A stretch of 51,114 bases of DNA from Thiotrichaceae bacterium (GCA_026991755.1 JALXAX010000130.1:1-51114); one strand, 5' to 3'; shown: positions 35,333 to 43,669, counted from the stretch's first letter. The notes: generated by a model from the sequence alone, not told the origin. Numbers and translations are program-made.

Positions 35333-35378
35333 AGCCCTGCTTTATTAACGAAGTAATAACGACTAATAAAGCAGAGCT
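35333..35378 (-). terminator. Hairpin downstream of rubrerythrin
   Basis: A 15-bp stem (AGCCCTGCTTTATTA with TAATAAAGCAGAGCT, with a G-T pair) lies immediately after the rubrerythrin stop codon. The T run after the stem is weak, so it may attenuate read-through into the Fe-S and DUF3501 genes or stabilise the message, not fully terminate. Confidence 0.45.
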
Positions 35379-35392
35379 AACCAAAACAACTA

Positions 35393-35812
35393 TTAGCCGT
35401 CCAGATTATCCAAAGCTTTCTGGAAACGGTTAGCGTGTGAGCGCTCAGCTTTTCCTAGCGTTTCGAACCAGTCAGCAATCTCATCGAAGCCTTCTTCACG
35501 TGCATCTTTAGTCATACCAGGGTACATATCCGTGTACTCGTGAGTCTCGCCAGCAATAGCGGTCTTAAGGTTATCTTCAGTACTACCGAAAGGTAGGCCT
35601 GTTGCGGGATCGCCAGTTTCTTCCAAATACTCAAGATGACCGTGTGCGTGTCCTGTTTCGCCTTCAGCAGTAGAACGGAAAACAGTAGCAACATCGTTAT
35701 ATCCTTCTACGTCAGCTTTTGCTGCGAAGTAAAGGTAGCGACGGTTAGCTTGTGATTCACCCGCAAATGCATCTTTCAACGCTTGCTCGGTTTTAGTTCC
35801 TTTAAGAGACAT
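35393..35812 (-). CDS. Rubrerythrin (no rubredoxin domain)
   Basis: A 139-residue di-iron protein. The ferritin-like fold carries two ExxH-type metal sites: [30 protein letters not shown] and [25 protein letters not shown]. The usual C-terminal rubredoxin FeS(Cys)4 domain is absent, so an external electron donor is needed, perhaps the adjacent Fe-S protein. Rubrerythrins reduce hydrogen peroxide to water. The start ATG at 35812 follows GGAGGAG at ideal distance. It is first in a three-gene cluster with the Fe-S protein and DUF3501. Confidence 0.92.
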   Translation of the reverse strand: MSLKGTKTEQALKDAFAGESQANRRYLYFAAKADVEGYNDVATVFRSTAEGETGHAHGHLEYLEETGDPATGLPFGSTEDNLKTAIAGETHEYTDMYPGMTKDAREEGFDEIADWFETLGKAERSHANRFQKALDNLDG

Positions 35813-36080
35813 AATCTCCTCCATTTGTTATATATATATAAATTTCCCAACCGACCATGCCGATCGGGACAGTAAAGATAGTAGAAAGCGACTCATAGAG
35901 CTAGTTAAATATTTCGATCATATCCATCTAAAAAAACGAACGTAAAAAATTCACTTTTGTTCGTACTTTTTTTCAACAGCTCATAGCGCCCTTCCCTAGA
36001 ACCAGCAACCCTTATACTCGCTTTAGAAAGCCAAACAGTAAAGTTATCCACAGGTTTTAAACACCTTATAAATAAGTTAC

Positions 36081-36128
36081 ACACAAGATATAGTGGTTGA
36101 CCAATGTTATAGGCACAATTTATAGTAT
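36081..36128 (+). promoter_or_regulatory. nrdAB promoter with two NrdR-like boxes
   Basis: Two 16-bp sites similar to the NrdR consensus are spaced by 32 bp: ACACAAGATATAGTGG (36081-36096) and GCACAATTTATAGTAT (36113-36128). A promoter sits among them: -35 TTGACC at 36097-36102 and -10 TATAGT at 36121-36126, 18 bp apart. Box 2 covers the -10 and box 1 abuts the -35. This is the arrangement expected for repression by NrdR in response to nucleotide levels. The nrdR gene itself is not in the window. Confidence 0.72.
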
Positions 36129-36357
36129 GAAGGGTAGAACCCCTATTTATACACACTACTCAGCGTTAGCACAAACTAATGCAAAGATTAACCCGGAAGA
36201 GGCTTGCAAGTAGTGTAAAAAAACATACAACAACAGTCATAAATTGGCTATCGGGTTAACGCGACTATAGATATTTCTACAAGGGCACAACTCACTGTCT
36301 TCCAAGAAATCAATCACTAAGCGGTAACTAATAAAAAATTACCAAAGGACAACGAAG

Positions 36358-39201
36358 ATGCAAACACAACCCTCAGCTAGCTCGTCAGAACCACACTACG
36401 ACAGCCCGGTAGAATCACAACCGGCTAGTGATTACTCAGAAAATATGAACTTCAAAGTCATACGTCGTAACGGCAAAGTAACGGCTTTTGATGCCAGCAA
36501 AATATCAGTAGCTATGACCAAAGCCTTTTTAGATGTTGAAGGCAACTCTGCGGCTGCATCTGCCAGTGTGCGCGATAAAGTCGAAACGCTAACGCAAGAC
36601 GTATTTAACGCACTGTTTCGTCGACTAGAAGACGGCGGCATCGTACATATAGAAGACATTCAAGATCACGTAGAACTTGCATTGATGCGCTCAGGCGAGC
36701 ACAAAGTAGCGCGTAGCTACGTTATCTATCGTGAGAAACGCTCACAGCAACGCGCCAGAAAAAACAGCAAAGCTAAAAAGAAAGGCGCAAAATCAGAAAT
36801 TAACGTCATCAGCGCAACTGGCGAAAGCAAGCCGCTAGACGAAGCACGTTTAAAAGCAGTAGTTAAAGAGGCTGTCAGTAAACTCAAAGGTGTTAGCGCA
36901 AAAGAAATTCTAGATGGCACCATGCGTAGCTTATTCGATGGCATGCCAGAGAAAGAAGTTAGCAATGCATTGGTTATGTCGGCACGTGTTCTTATCGACA
37001 AAGACCCAAGCTACTCAACCGCAAGCGCACGTTTACTTATGGATAGCATTCGTAGCGAAACCCTGACCTTCATCAATAAAAGACCTAGCGAAGCGACTCA
37101 AGCTGAAATCGCTGAACTCTACCCAGAGCTACTAAAGAAATATATCAACCTGGCGGTAGAATTAGAGCACATTGATGATGAGCTATCTCGTTATAATTTC
37201 GACAAACTAGGCGCAGCACTCAAGCCAGAGCGTGACGCAAACTTCACCTATCTAGGCCTGCAAACACTCTACGATCGTTACTTTATCCACCACGATAATA
37301 CCCGTTTCGAGTTGCCACAAATCTTCTTTATGAGGGTAGCTATGGGTTTAGCGATTAACGAAGTCAACCGTGAAGATCGCGCAATTGAGTTCTACGACCT
37401 GTTATCGTCTTTCCGCTTTATGAGCAGTACGCCGACATTATTCAACTCAGGTACCTTGCGCCCACAACTTTCATCATGCTACTTAACGTATGTGCCTGAT
37501 GATCTTGACGGCATCTATAACTCCATTAAAGACAACGCATTACTTTCCAAGTTTGCGGGTGGTCTGGGTAATGACTGGACATCAGTACGTGGCTTAGGTG
37601 CACATATCAAAGGTACTAACGGCAAATCACAAGGCGTAGTCCCTTTCTTGAAAGTGGCTAACGATACAGCCGTTGCGGTAAACCAGGGCGGCAAGCGAAA
37701 AGGCGCAGTGTGTGCTTACCTTGAAACGTGGCACATAGATATTGAAGAGTTCCTGGAGCTTCGTAAAAATACAGGAGATGAGCGCCGACGTACTCACGAT
37801 ATGAACTCAGCCAACTGGATTCCTGATTTATTCATGCAACGTGTCGCAGAAGAAGGCGACTGGACGTTATTCTCACCCGACGATACGCCCGATCTGCACG
37901 ACCTATACGGTAAAGACTTCGAAAAGGCCTATGTAAGTTATGAAGAAAAGGCCGCTCGTGGAGACATAAAACTCTTCAAAACCATTCCCGCCGCAACGCT
38001 ATGGCGCAAAATGCTAGGCATGTTATTTGAAACAGGTCATCCATGGATCACCTTCAAAGACCCTTGTAACATCCGTTATACCAACCAGCACGCGGGTATC
38101 GTACATAGCTCAAATCTATGTACCGAAATCACCTTGCATACCAATACCGATGAAATTGCCGTGTGTAATCTAGGTTCAGTCAACCTTCCTGCTCACGTTA
38201 ACACTAAGAGCAAAGGCATCGACATGAAGATGCTAGAGAAGACAGTGACTACTGCTATGCGCATGTTAGACAACGTTATTGACTACAATTTCTATAGCGT
38301 ACCCCAAGCACGTCGCTCAAATATGCAACATCGTCCAGTTGGGCTTGGACTTATGGGGTTTCAGGATGCACTCTACAAACTAGATATACCTTATGCCTCA
38401 ACCGCAGCGGTTGAATTTGCCGATACCAGTATGGAAGCCGTATCGTATTACGCCATTCAGGGATCAAGCCAGTTAGCTAAAGAGCGTGGCCGTTACCCTA
38501 GCTATAACGGCTCGTTGTGGAGCAAAGGCATACTGCCAATTGACTCATTAGCCTTGTTAGAAAACAGCCGTGGCGAGTACTTTAAAGTAGATACTAGTAG
38601 CACTTTGGACTGGTCAAGCCTGCGCAGCCAAGTAGAAACAGACGGTATGCGTAACTCGAATGTAATGGCTATCGCGCCCACTGCAACCATCTCTAATATA
38701 TGTGGAGTGAGTCAATCTATTGAGCCGACTTACCAAAATGTTTATGTGAAATCGAACCTGTCGGGCGAGTTCACCGTAGTCAACCCATACCTCATCAATG
38801 AGCTAAAAGCGCTAGGATTATGGGACGACGTAATGGCAAACGACCTGAAATATTTCGACGGAAGCGTGCAGCCCATAGACCGTGTACCAGAGGTACTTAA
38901 AGAGAAATATGCAACCGCCTTTGAAATCGACTCACGTTGGTTAGTAGAAGCAGCGAGTCGTCGTCAAAAATGGATAGACCAGGGCGAATCGCTCAACTTG
39001 TATATGGCAGAACCTTCCGGCAAAAAGTTGGATGATTTGTACAAGCTAGCATGGGTACGTGGGCTAAAAACCACCTACTACCTGCGCACACTAGGCGCAA
39101 CACACATGGAAAAGAGCAACGACTCGTCATCCAGCGATACGCAGAGCGAAGCGCCAAAAGTCTGCTCAATACTAGACCCAGACTGCGAAGCCTGCCAGTA
39201 A
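36358..39201 (+). CDS. nrdA: Ribonucleoside-diphosphate reductase class I, alpha subunit NrdA
   Basis: A 947-residue catalytic subunit that reduces ribonucleotides to deoxyribonucleotides. It has two successive ATP-cone regions: about residues 30-130 (FKVIRRNGKVTAFDASKI) and about 145-240 (ISATGESKPLDEARLKAV), joined by a basic linker. The core has TPTLFNSGTLRPQLSSCYL, SNLCTEITL with active-site Asn, Cys and Glu, and the C-terminal redox pair CSILDPDCEACQ. Two ATP cones allow tuned allostery. The leader from 36129 to the ATG is about 230 bp and has no gene. nrdB follows 160 bp downstream. Confidence 0.96.
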   Translation: MQTQPSASSSEPHYDSPVESQPASDYSENMNFKVIRRNGKVTAFDASKISVAMTKAFLDVEGNSAAASASVRDKVETLTQDVFNALFRRLEDGGIVHIEDIQDHVELALMRSGEHKVARSYVIYREKRSQQRARKNSKAKKKGAKSEINVISATGESKPLDEARLKAVVKEAVSKLKGVSAKEILDGTMRSLFDGMPEKEVSNALVMSARVLIDKDPSYSTASARLLMDSIRSETLTFINKRPSEATQAEIAELYPELLKKYINLAVELEHIDDELSRYNFDKLGAALKPERDANFTYLGLQTLYDRYFIHHDNTRFELPQIFFMRVAMGLAINEVNREDRAIEFYDLLSSFRFMSSTPTLFNSGTLRPQLSSCYLTYVPDDLDGIYNSIKDNALLSKFAGGLGNDWTSVRGLGAHIKGTNGKSQGVVPFLKVANDTAVAVNQGGKRKGAVCAYLETWHIDIEEFLELRKNTGDERRRTHDMNSANWIPDLFMQRVAEEGDWTLFSPDDTPDLHDLYGKDFEKAYVSYEEKAARGDIKLFKTIPAATLWRKMLGMLFETGHPWITFKDPCNIRYTNQHAGIVHSSNLCTEITLHTNTDEIAVCNLGSVNLPAHVNTKSKGIDMKMLEKTVTTAMRMLDNVIDYNFYSVPQARRSNMQHRPVGLGLMGFQDALYKLDIPYASTAAVEFADTSMEAVSYYAIQGSSQLAKERGRYPSYNGSLWSKGILPIDSLALLENSRGEYFKVDTSSTLDWSSLRSQVETDGMRNSNVMAIAPTATISNICGVSQSIEPTYQNVYVKSNLSGEFTVVNPYLINELKALGLWDDVMANDLKYFDGSVQPIDRVPEVLKEKYATAFEIDSRWLVEAASRRQKWIDQGESLNLYMAEPSGKKLDDLYKLAWVRGLKTTYYLRTLGATHMEKSNDSSSSDTQSEAPKVCSILDPDCEACQ

Positions 39202-39205
39202 AGCA

Positions 39206-39245
39206 TATTATCCCCTCCCCTTAGCAAGGGAGGGTTAGGTGGGGA
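39206..39245 (+). repeat. C-rich/G-rich half-element between nrdA and nrdB
   Basis: CCCCTCCCCTT..AAGGGAGGGTTAGGTGGGG forms a hairpin like those in the element at 35104-35219. It lies just after the nrdA stop and could act as an attenuator between the two subunit genes. No complete inverted partner is seen. Confidence 0.5.
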
Positions 39246-39364
39246 TAGAAAGCTAAAGTTCTCTACGGACTTTATGCCTCCCTCCTGCTTCTCCTCTAAA
39301 AAGGAGAACACAAACCAAATACAGAGAGAACCAAATGCTCTCAAATAAGAATCGGAGAAACATC

Positions 39365-40651
39365 ATGTTAGATTGGGACAACCCACTAGGCGAAGCAAAA
39401 AGCCAGAAAGCCAAATCAAAGGTAGCAAATATACCCTTATCAATGGATGCGCTAGACGAAGCAACGAAGGCAGTAGAACCATCAGAAGTACTTGCCAGCC
39501 CTAGCGATCAGCCTATATTTGATGAAGTCTCATTGCCGACACAAACACAAGAAGATAGCAACCCTGTAGCAGCAACACCCACATCATCAAATACGGCAAC
39601 CACTAACCATAAGATAAAGCTAGAGGATGCCCCCACAGCCGCTAGCATAACCCCCGTCAATGTTGATGATAAACGCGTCATCAACGGCACAGCCGATGTC
39701 AATCAACTAGCCCCGTTCAAATACCCGTGGGCATGGGAATACTTTCTCAACGCCAACAAAAACCACTGGACGCCGCTAGACATCAACATGGCGCAAGATG
39801 TACACGACTTCAATCACAAACTCACGGATGACGAAAAACACGTCTACACCAACGTACTTGCCTACCTAACCACCTCCGATATTCTCGCCATGAGAAACAT
39901 CGGCCTGGCCGTCATGGAAAAAATGACAGCGCCCGAACTACAAATCTATCAAGCCAGACAAGTCTACGAAGAAGCGCTACACACTTGGACTTATCAACAC
40001 TGCATAGAAACAATAGGACTAGACCAAGGTGAAATCTACAATCGTTACCGCGTAGTGCCAGAAATAAACGGCAAAATCCAACTAGCCAATAGACGATTAA
40101 GCTCAGTACTCCACTCAGACATAGACTTAACTGACCCAGATGAACTTAACAACTTCGTTATGTCCTACATGTTCTTCGGTGGCATCTTCGAAGGTTGCTG
40201 GTTCTACAATGGCTTTAGCCCCATCTTCGCGCTACAACGCCGTGGCCTAATGAAAGGCACAGCCGAACAACTGCAATACATCATGCGCGATGAAGTCATG
40301 CATGCCTCCTTCGGCATCCGCGTAGTCAAGCAAATCATCTTAGAAAACAACGTAACCCTGGACCCACAAGCCATCCGTGACATGTGGGACGAATCCGAAG
40401 CCGCAGAACAAGCCTACGCCCACTACATTTTGCAAAACCCCATACTAGGCTACAGCGCAGAAGACCATATCGAACAATTCCGCTTTATCGCCAATCGTAG
40501 AGCCAGACAACTAAGCCTAGAAGAACCATTCCCAGGTGCAAAAGACACACTCCCGTGGTTGGATGAGCAAGCTAACATGAGGAAAGAAAAGAACTTTTTT
40601 GAAACTAGAGTGACTGAGTATCAGACGGGTGGGGCTTTGAACTGGGATTAG
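39365..40651 (+). CDS. nrdB: Ribonucleoside-diphosphate reductase class I, beta subunit NrdB
   Basis: A 428-residue radical-generating subunit. The di-iron / tyrosyl site appears as ARQVYEEALHTWTYQH (ligand Glu and His, then the radical Tyr four residues after the His) and FGGIFEGCWFYNGF and YIMRDEVMHASFG for the second half. The C-terminal tail EYQTGGALNWD docks on NrdA. Before the core is an unusual N-terminal stretch of about 110 residues rich in Ser, Thr, Pro and Ala that opens MLDWDNPLG, similar to the docking tail. The start at 39365 follows GGAG with eight bases; ATG at 39335 is an alternative. Confidence 0.94.
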   Translation: MLDWDNPLGEAKSQKAKSKVANIPLSMDALDEATKAVEPSEVLASPSDQPIFDEVSLPTQTQEDSNPVAATPTSSNTATTNHKIKLEDAPTAASITPVNVDDKRVINGTADVNQLAPFKYPWAWEYFLNANKNHWTPLDINMAQDVHDFNHKLTDDEKHVYTNVLAYLTTSDILAMRNIGLAVMEKMTAPELQIYQARQVYEEALHTWTYQHCIETIGLDQGEIYNRYRVVPEINGKIQLANRRLSSVLHSDIDLTDPDELNNFVMSYMFFGGIFEGCWFYNGFSPIFALQRRGLMKGTAEQLQYIMRDEVMHASFGIRVVKQIILENNVTLDPQAIRDMWDESEAAEQAYAHYILQNPILGYSAEDHIEQFRFIANRRARQLSLEEPFPGAKDTLPWLDEQANMRKEKNFFETRVTEYQTGGALNWD

Positions 40652-40873
40652 AGTTAATACGCGTGAAACGGCGCGTAGTTTGAACAATTTTGACAAGTTG
40701 TTTGAACATTCTTTGGCATTTAGTTTGAACAATACGGTTTTCATCCATTCACATGATGGATGGAGCTTCCTTTTTCTTAGATTTTTCTCAAGCTATGGGT
40801 GTGTGAAGGCAAAAGAATAGCCTTATTGTTACTGGCTTTCGAGGGTAACTATCCAAGCCTCGCAGTAAGTACA

Positions 40874-40995
40874 TAGCCCGTATGGAGTGCAGTACAATAC
40901 GGGAAGAGGGCGCACTATCACAATATTATGTATTACCAGTAGCTATCACTGTACAAGCTATAGTTCCCCGTATTCCGTAAACTCCATACGGGCTA
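40874..40995 (+). repeat. MITE-like element, family F, copy 2
   Basis: Termini TAGCCCGTATGGAGT and ACTCCATACGGGCTA with the same inner CAATACGGG / CCCGTATT arms as the copy at 23574. No gene is encoded. The remainder of 40652-41134 has a partial element (next entry) and nothing else recognisable. Confidence 0.75.
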
Positions 40996-41021
40996 CGTCA
41001 CTGGGCTACGAAGATACATTG

Positions 41022-41065
41022 GCGAGACTAAAGTCTCACTTCCAGATAGCATTGAACAGCCCTAG
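41022..41065 (+). repeat. Partial copy of the GGGACTAAAGTCCC / CATTGAACAGCCC element
   Basis: GGCGAGACTAAAGTCTCAC followed by TAGCATTGAACAGCCCTA matches the right half of the 2624-2764 element. The left half is missing. The stem bases differ from that copy but still pair. Confidence 0.55.
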
Positions 41066-41134
41066 GCAATTAGGTGAGGTAGTTTCTTTCTGCTCATGGG
41101 TTTATCTGCTCTTCTGTATGTGCTTGTTAGATTT

Positions 41135-41479
41135 TTATACACTTAGAGCAAGCTTAAGCCCTTCATTTAATGTATTTATTTGTTTTGAGTTGAGTTTTCC
41201 TACTTGCTCAGTTAAAAAAGATTTATCAAGTGTAAGAAGTTGTGAAATATTAACTACTGAATCTTTATTCAATCCTGCTTTTGATTTTGTTAGTTTGAAA
41301 TTTCCTGGAGCATCAACTAACCTAAGATTGGATGTTATTGCCACGACTGTTACGGTATTAATAAAACTTTCATTAAACGAGTTTGAAGAAATAATAATAA
41401 CTGGGCGACGGTAACCAGGCTCTGATCCTCTAGGTTCTTCCAAGGAAGCCCACCAAATTTCTCCCCTCTTCACTACCAC
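41135..41479 (-). CDS. mazF: MazF/PemK-family toxin (endoribonuclease)
   Basis: A 114-residue type II toxin. It opens VVKRGEIWWASLEEPRGSEPGYRRPVIIIS, the conserved MazF core with the GEIWW motif and the GYRRPV segment, then NTVTVVAITSN and DSVVNISQLLTLDKS. The family cuts mRNA at short specific sequences. Its ATG overlaps the end of the upstream antitoxin gene by seven bases, a normal arrangement for coupled translation. It is on an accessory-looking island with relics and repeats. Confidence 0.93.
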   Translation of the reverse strand: MVVKRGEIWWASLEEPRGSEPGYRRPVIIISSNSFNESFINTVTVVAITSNLRLVDAPGNFKLTKSKAGLNKDSVVNISQLLTLDKSFLTEQVGKLNSKQINTLNEGLKLALSV

Positions 41480-41709
41480 TCCTCTTTAGGTAGTGATTTT
41501 AGTTGCATAGATAGTAGCTCTGTATCTAAATTGTTTGTATTTTGAGAGTATATTTTATTTAAAAATTCTGTAACATTATGATATTTAGTATCTTTTATGT
41601 ATTTTGACATTGCCACAGTGAAAAGCTCACTTCTTGAAATGCCTAGACGTTTTGCCATATTTTCGGCAGCTTGAAAGATAGGATCTGGTATTGAAATTGC
41701 TGTTTTCAT
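41473..41709 (-). CDS. mazE: MazE-type ribbon-helix-helix antitoxin
   Basis: A 78-residue antitoxin. The N-terminal MKTAISIPDPIFQAAENMAK and LGISRSELFTVAMSKYI form a ribbon-helix-helix DNA-binding domain. The C-terminal half (NTNNLDTELLSMQLKSLP) is the likely toxin-neutralising tail. I use the ATG at 41709; the open frame extends to 41979 but the extra part is a GNAT relic in the same frame. No ribosome site precedes the ATG, since a palindromic promoter reaches up to it, so the message is probably leaderless. Confidence 0.88.
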   Translation of the reverse strand: MKTAISIPDPIFQAAENMAKRLGISRSELFTVAMSKYIKDTKYHNVTEFLNKIYSQNTNNLDTELLSMQLKSLPKEEW

Positions 41710-41745
41710 GACCAGAAGTATAACCAGAGTTATACTTCTGGTCAA
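41709..41745 (-). promoter_or_regulatory. Toxin-antitoxin promoter inside a perfect palindrome
   Basis: TGACCAGAAGTATAAC (41709-41724) and GTTATACTTCTGGTCA (41729-41744) are exact inverted copies separated by CAGA. On the minus strand TTGACC (-35) and TATACT (-10) are 17 bp apart, fully within the palindrome. The -10 ends seven bases before the antitoxin ATG, so transcription should start at or next to it. It is the expected operator for autorepression by the antitoxin or complex. Confidence 0.78.
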
Positions 41746-41754
41746 TTTTTTTAT

Positions 41755-41920
41755 AATTCTGTTTTTAAATGGATAAGAGCAACTCTGTCTCCATTTGGAT
41801 TTTTCCTTTTCTTCAACTTCGTATGGAATAAATCCAAACTCAGAATAAAGCAACAAGGCTGGATTATTTTCACTGAAAACGGATATTTTTATTACCCTCA
41901 GATTATATTTCTTTTTCATC
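41755..41920 (-). pseudogene. GNAT acetyltransferase C-terminal relic
   Basis: The frame reads LRVIKISVFSENNPALLLYS and then EFGFIPYEVEEKEKS. The V..NN.A..LY...GF pattern is the usual motif B end of GNAT N-acetyltransferases. The acetyl-CoA-binding N-terminal half is absent, and the frame runs without a stop into the antitoxin gene. It is opposite in orientation to the Cas6 relic beside it. Confidence 0.6.
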
Positions 41921-41931
41921 AACCTTTTGAT

Positions 41932-42246
41932 ATGAGCTTGTACTTGATGGCCATTATCCGACGGCTTTCTCGGTTGCAAAATACTTATACCCAGCAGCCT
42001 TCTGAAGCGGAATTCTGCTATTTAAAAAGGTTGTCTCAACGTGCTTCTATTGATAACCCCGAGTTGTATTTCTATGAAACACGACAGACCCGAAAAAAAC
42101 ATAGTTCAGGGCTTTTAGGTAGCATTCATTTAAGTTTAGAAGGGGTTGAAGAGCTTTGGCCCTGGTTGTATTTAGGACAATGGCTTCATGTGGGTTAAAA
42201 GACTAGCCATGGGAATGGTCGGTATCGGTTACTCGACCTTCAATAG
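41932..42246 (+). pseudogene. Cas6-like (RAMP) CRISPR endoribonuclease relic
   Basis: The C-terminal part of a Cas6-family RAMP protein. It reads AIIRRLSRLQNTY, then ELYFYETRQTRKKHSSGLLG, ELWPWLYLGQWLHVG, a TAA at 42196-42198, and in the same frame KTSHGNGRYRLL to a TAG at 42244-42246. Cas6 proteins of this type end in a glycine-rich loop LHVGKxTSxGLGRYRL, which this matches, with one codon turned into TAA. The N-terminal half is missing. I see no CRISPR array or other cas gene nearby. Confidence 0.7.
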
Positions 42247-42328
42247 CATAACTTCATTATAATGTATAAATCGCCATATTAAAAATGTACATATTGCCAC
42301 TAAGTAAGACTTTATAAATATCAGTATT

Positions 42329-42447
42329 GTAGCCCGTGTGGAGTGCAACGTAATACGGGAAGAGGGGGCAGTATCACGATATCTCTATAATACAATATTA
42401 TGTATTACCTATAGTTTCCCGCATTCCGTAAACTCCATACGGGCTAC
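42329..42447 (+). repeat. MITE-like element, family F, copy 3
   Basis: Termini GTAGCCCGTGTGGAGT and ACTCCATACGGGCTAC, with inner arms like the other copies. The left end carries one change, GTGTGG for GTATGG. No gene in 42247-42492. Confidence 0.75.
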
Positions 42448-42492
42448 GTTACTAAGCCCCTAAGCTCAAAGACACAACCTTGGAGCTTGTTT

Positions 42493-42656
42493 TTTTATTT
42501 TCCAATAGGCGGCTTTAGCCCGCACGGATGTGCGATAGCCCGTGGTTAAAACCACCGTCTTTTAGACGCTTTCTCTTTCAGTCGGCGGTTTAGTCCGCCG
42601 ATAGAGCGATGTATCATCGCTCAAACCCACCAGCTTGAGCTGGTGGTTGTTTAGTT
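42493..42656 (+). repeat. 164-bp hairpin-chain direct repeat, upstream copy
   Basis: Matches 43654-43817 at all but one base. The first 17 bases (TTTTATTTTCCAATAGG) include the last codons and stop of a DUF1566-type gene whose body is missing here. The rest is a series of stem-loops: GGCGGCTTTAGCCCGC, GCACGGATGTGC, GTGGTTAAAACCAC, GTCTTTTAGAC, GGCGGTTTAGTCCGCC, GAGCGATGTATCATCGCTC and CCACCAGCTTGAGCTGGTGG. A gap of about 140 bp separates it from the next gene. Confidence 0.8.
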
Positions 42657-42796
42657 TTGTGCTATTGTTAATAAATAAAGCCCCCTTAGCAAAGGATAGT
42701 TTTTGGTCGCTTTACAGTAGGTTATATAAATTACCTGCCTCGCTTTATAGATAAATATATTCTGGTGTTAGAAGGAAATAACTAAAAGGAAAATGT

Positions 42797-43669
42797 ATGA
42801 AAATAATTAACCGTTTATTACTAAAAAGTATCCTGATGGTTGGACTTACCAGCTTTTTTATATCAACAGCCTATGCGGAGTTACAGCCACGTTTAAAGGG
42901 TCGTGCTGTATATGATACAGACCTCGATATTACATGGTTAGCAGATGCTAATGCAGGAGGAAGGATGAGTTTAGCTGAAGCAAACAGCTGGACACAAAGT
43001 CTGATTATAGAAGGGGTTTCTGGATGGCGTTTGCCAACCTATCCTATATCACCCAATGGAGAAATAGGTCCTAGGAATGAGCTATCGCATCTTTTTTATG
43101 ATGAGCTCGGTGGTACAGTGGGTAGTGCTATAGGTGCAAGTAATGACCCTGATCTGAGTTTATTTTCAAATATCAAAGCGACATACTATTGGCTAAATAG
43201 TGGACTAAATCAGCCTGTTGTTTTTAGCTTTGCTAGGGGGTTTTCAGCGAGTACCTACAGGGTTTCTCGTAGATATGGAGTACTGCCGGTACATGATGGC
43301 GATGTTGCTGATGCTGGCGTTGCCGAGAATATTGACGTTGCTGCTAATACTAGTACAGACTGTACAGTGAACTGTATTCGCATACTGTCAATTGCAAAGT
43401 CCATTAATATTGATGCTAATATTGCATTTGTGGCTCGGGTCATACCGAATGGTAAAGCAACTGTTTTTGCTACATGGGAATTACCTGATGGTACGACTTT
43501 TGATCAAAGCTCAAATAATTACTCTGCTCGTAATCGAGCCTTGTTTAAGGTGCCCAATATTGGTCCGGGTACTTATACGTTAACAGTAACTGCTGCTTCA
43601 TCACGCAGTAACGGAATCTTTGATCCAGCTAATAGCACTATTCTTAGCAAAGATTTTATTTTCCAATAG
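42797..43669 (+). CDS. Exported DUF1566-like protein with C-terminal Ig-like domain, paralogue 4
   Basis: A 290-residue predicted secreted protein. The signal peptide ends near residue 27 (AYA before EL). The first half follows the tandem paralogues at 237-2441: YDTDLDITWLADANAGG, a SGWRLPTYP segment, ELSHLFYDELGGT, YYWLNSG and VHDGDV. A linker with CTVNC follows, then a beta-rich domain of about 100 residues ending YTLTVTAASSRSNGIFDPAN. That part resembles a bacterial Ig-like fold. The last codons (ILSKDFIFQ) run into the 164-bp repeat. It is on its own between direct repeats, far from its relatives. Confidence 0.8.
   Translation: MKIINRLLLKSILMVGLTSFFISTAYAELQPRLKGRAVYDTDLDITWLADANAGGRMSLAEANSWTQSLIIEGVSGWRLPTYPISPNGEIGPRNELSHLFYDELGGTVGSAIGASNDPDLSLFSNIKATYYWLNSGLNQPVVFSFARGFSASTYRVSRRYGVLPVHDGDVADAGVAENIDVAANTSTDCTVNCIRILSIAKSINIDANIAFVARVIPNGKATVFATWELPDGTTFDQSSNNYSARNRALFKVPNIGPGTYTLTVTAASSRSNGIFDPANSTILSKDFIFQ

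Noticed and set aside
41710-41979. Antitoxin with a long N-terminal domain
   Set aside because: That segment is a GNAT relic in the same frame, and the promoter palindrome ends at the ATG at 41709.
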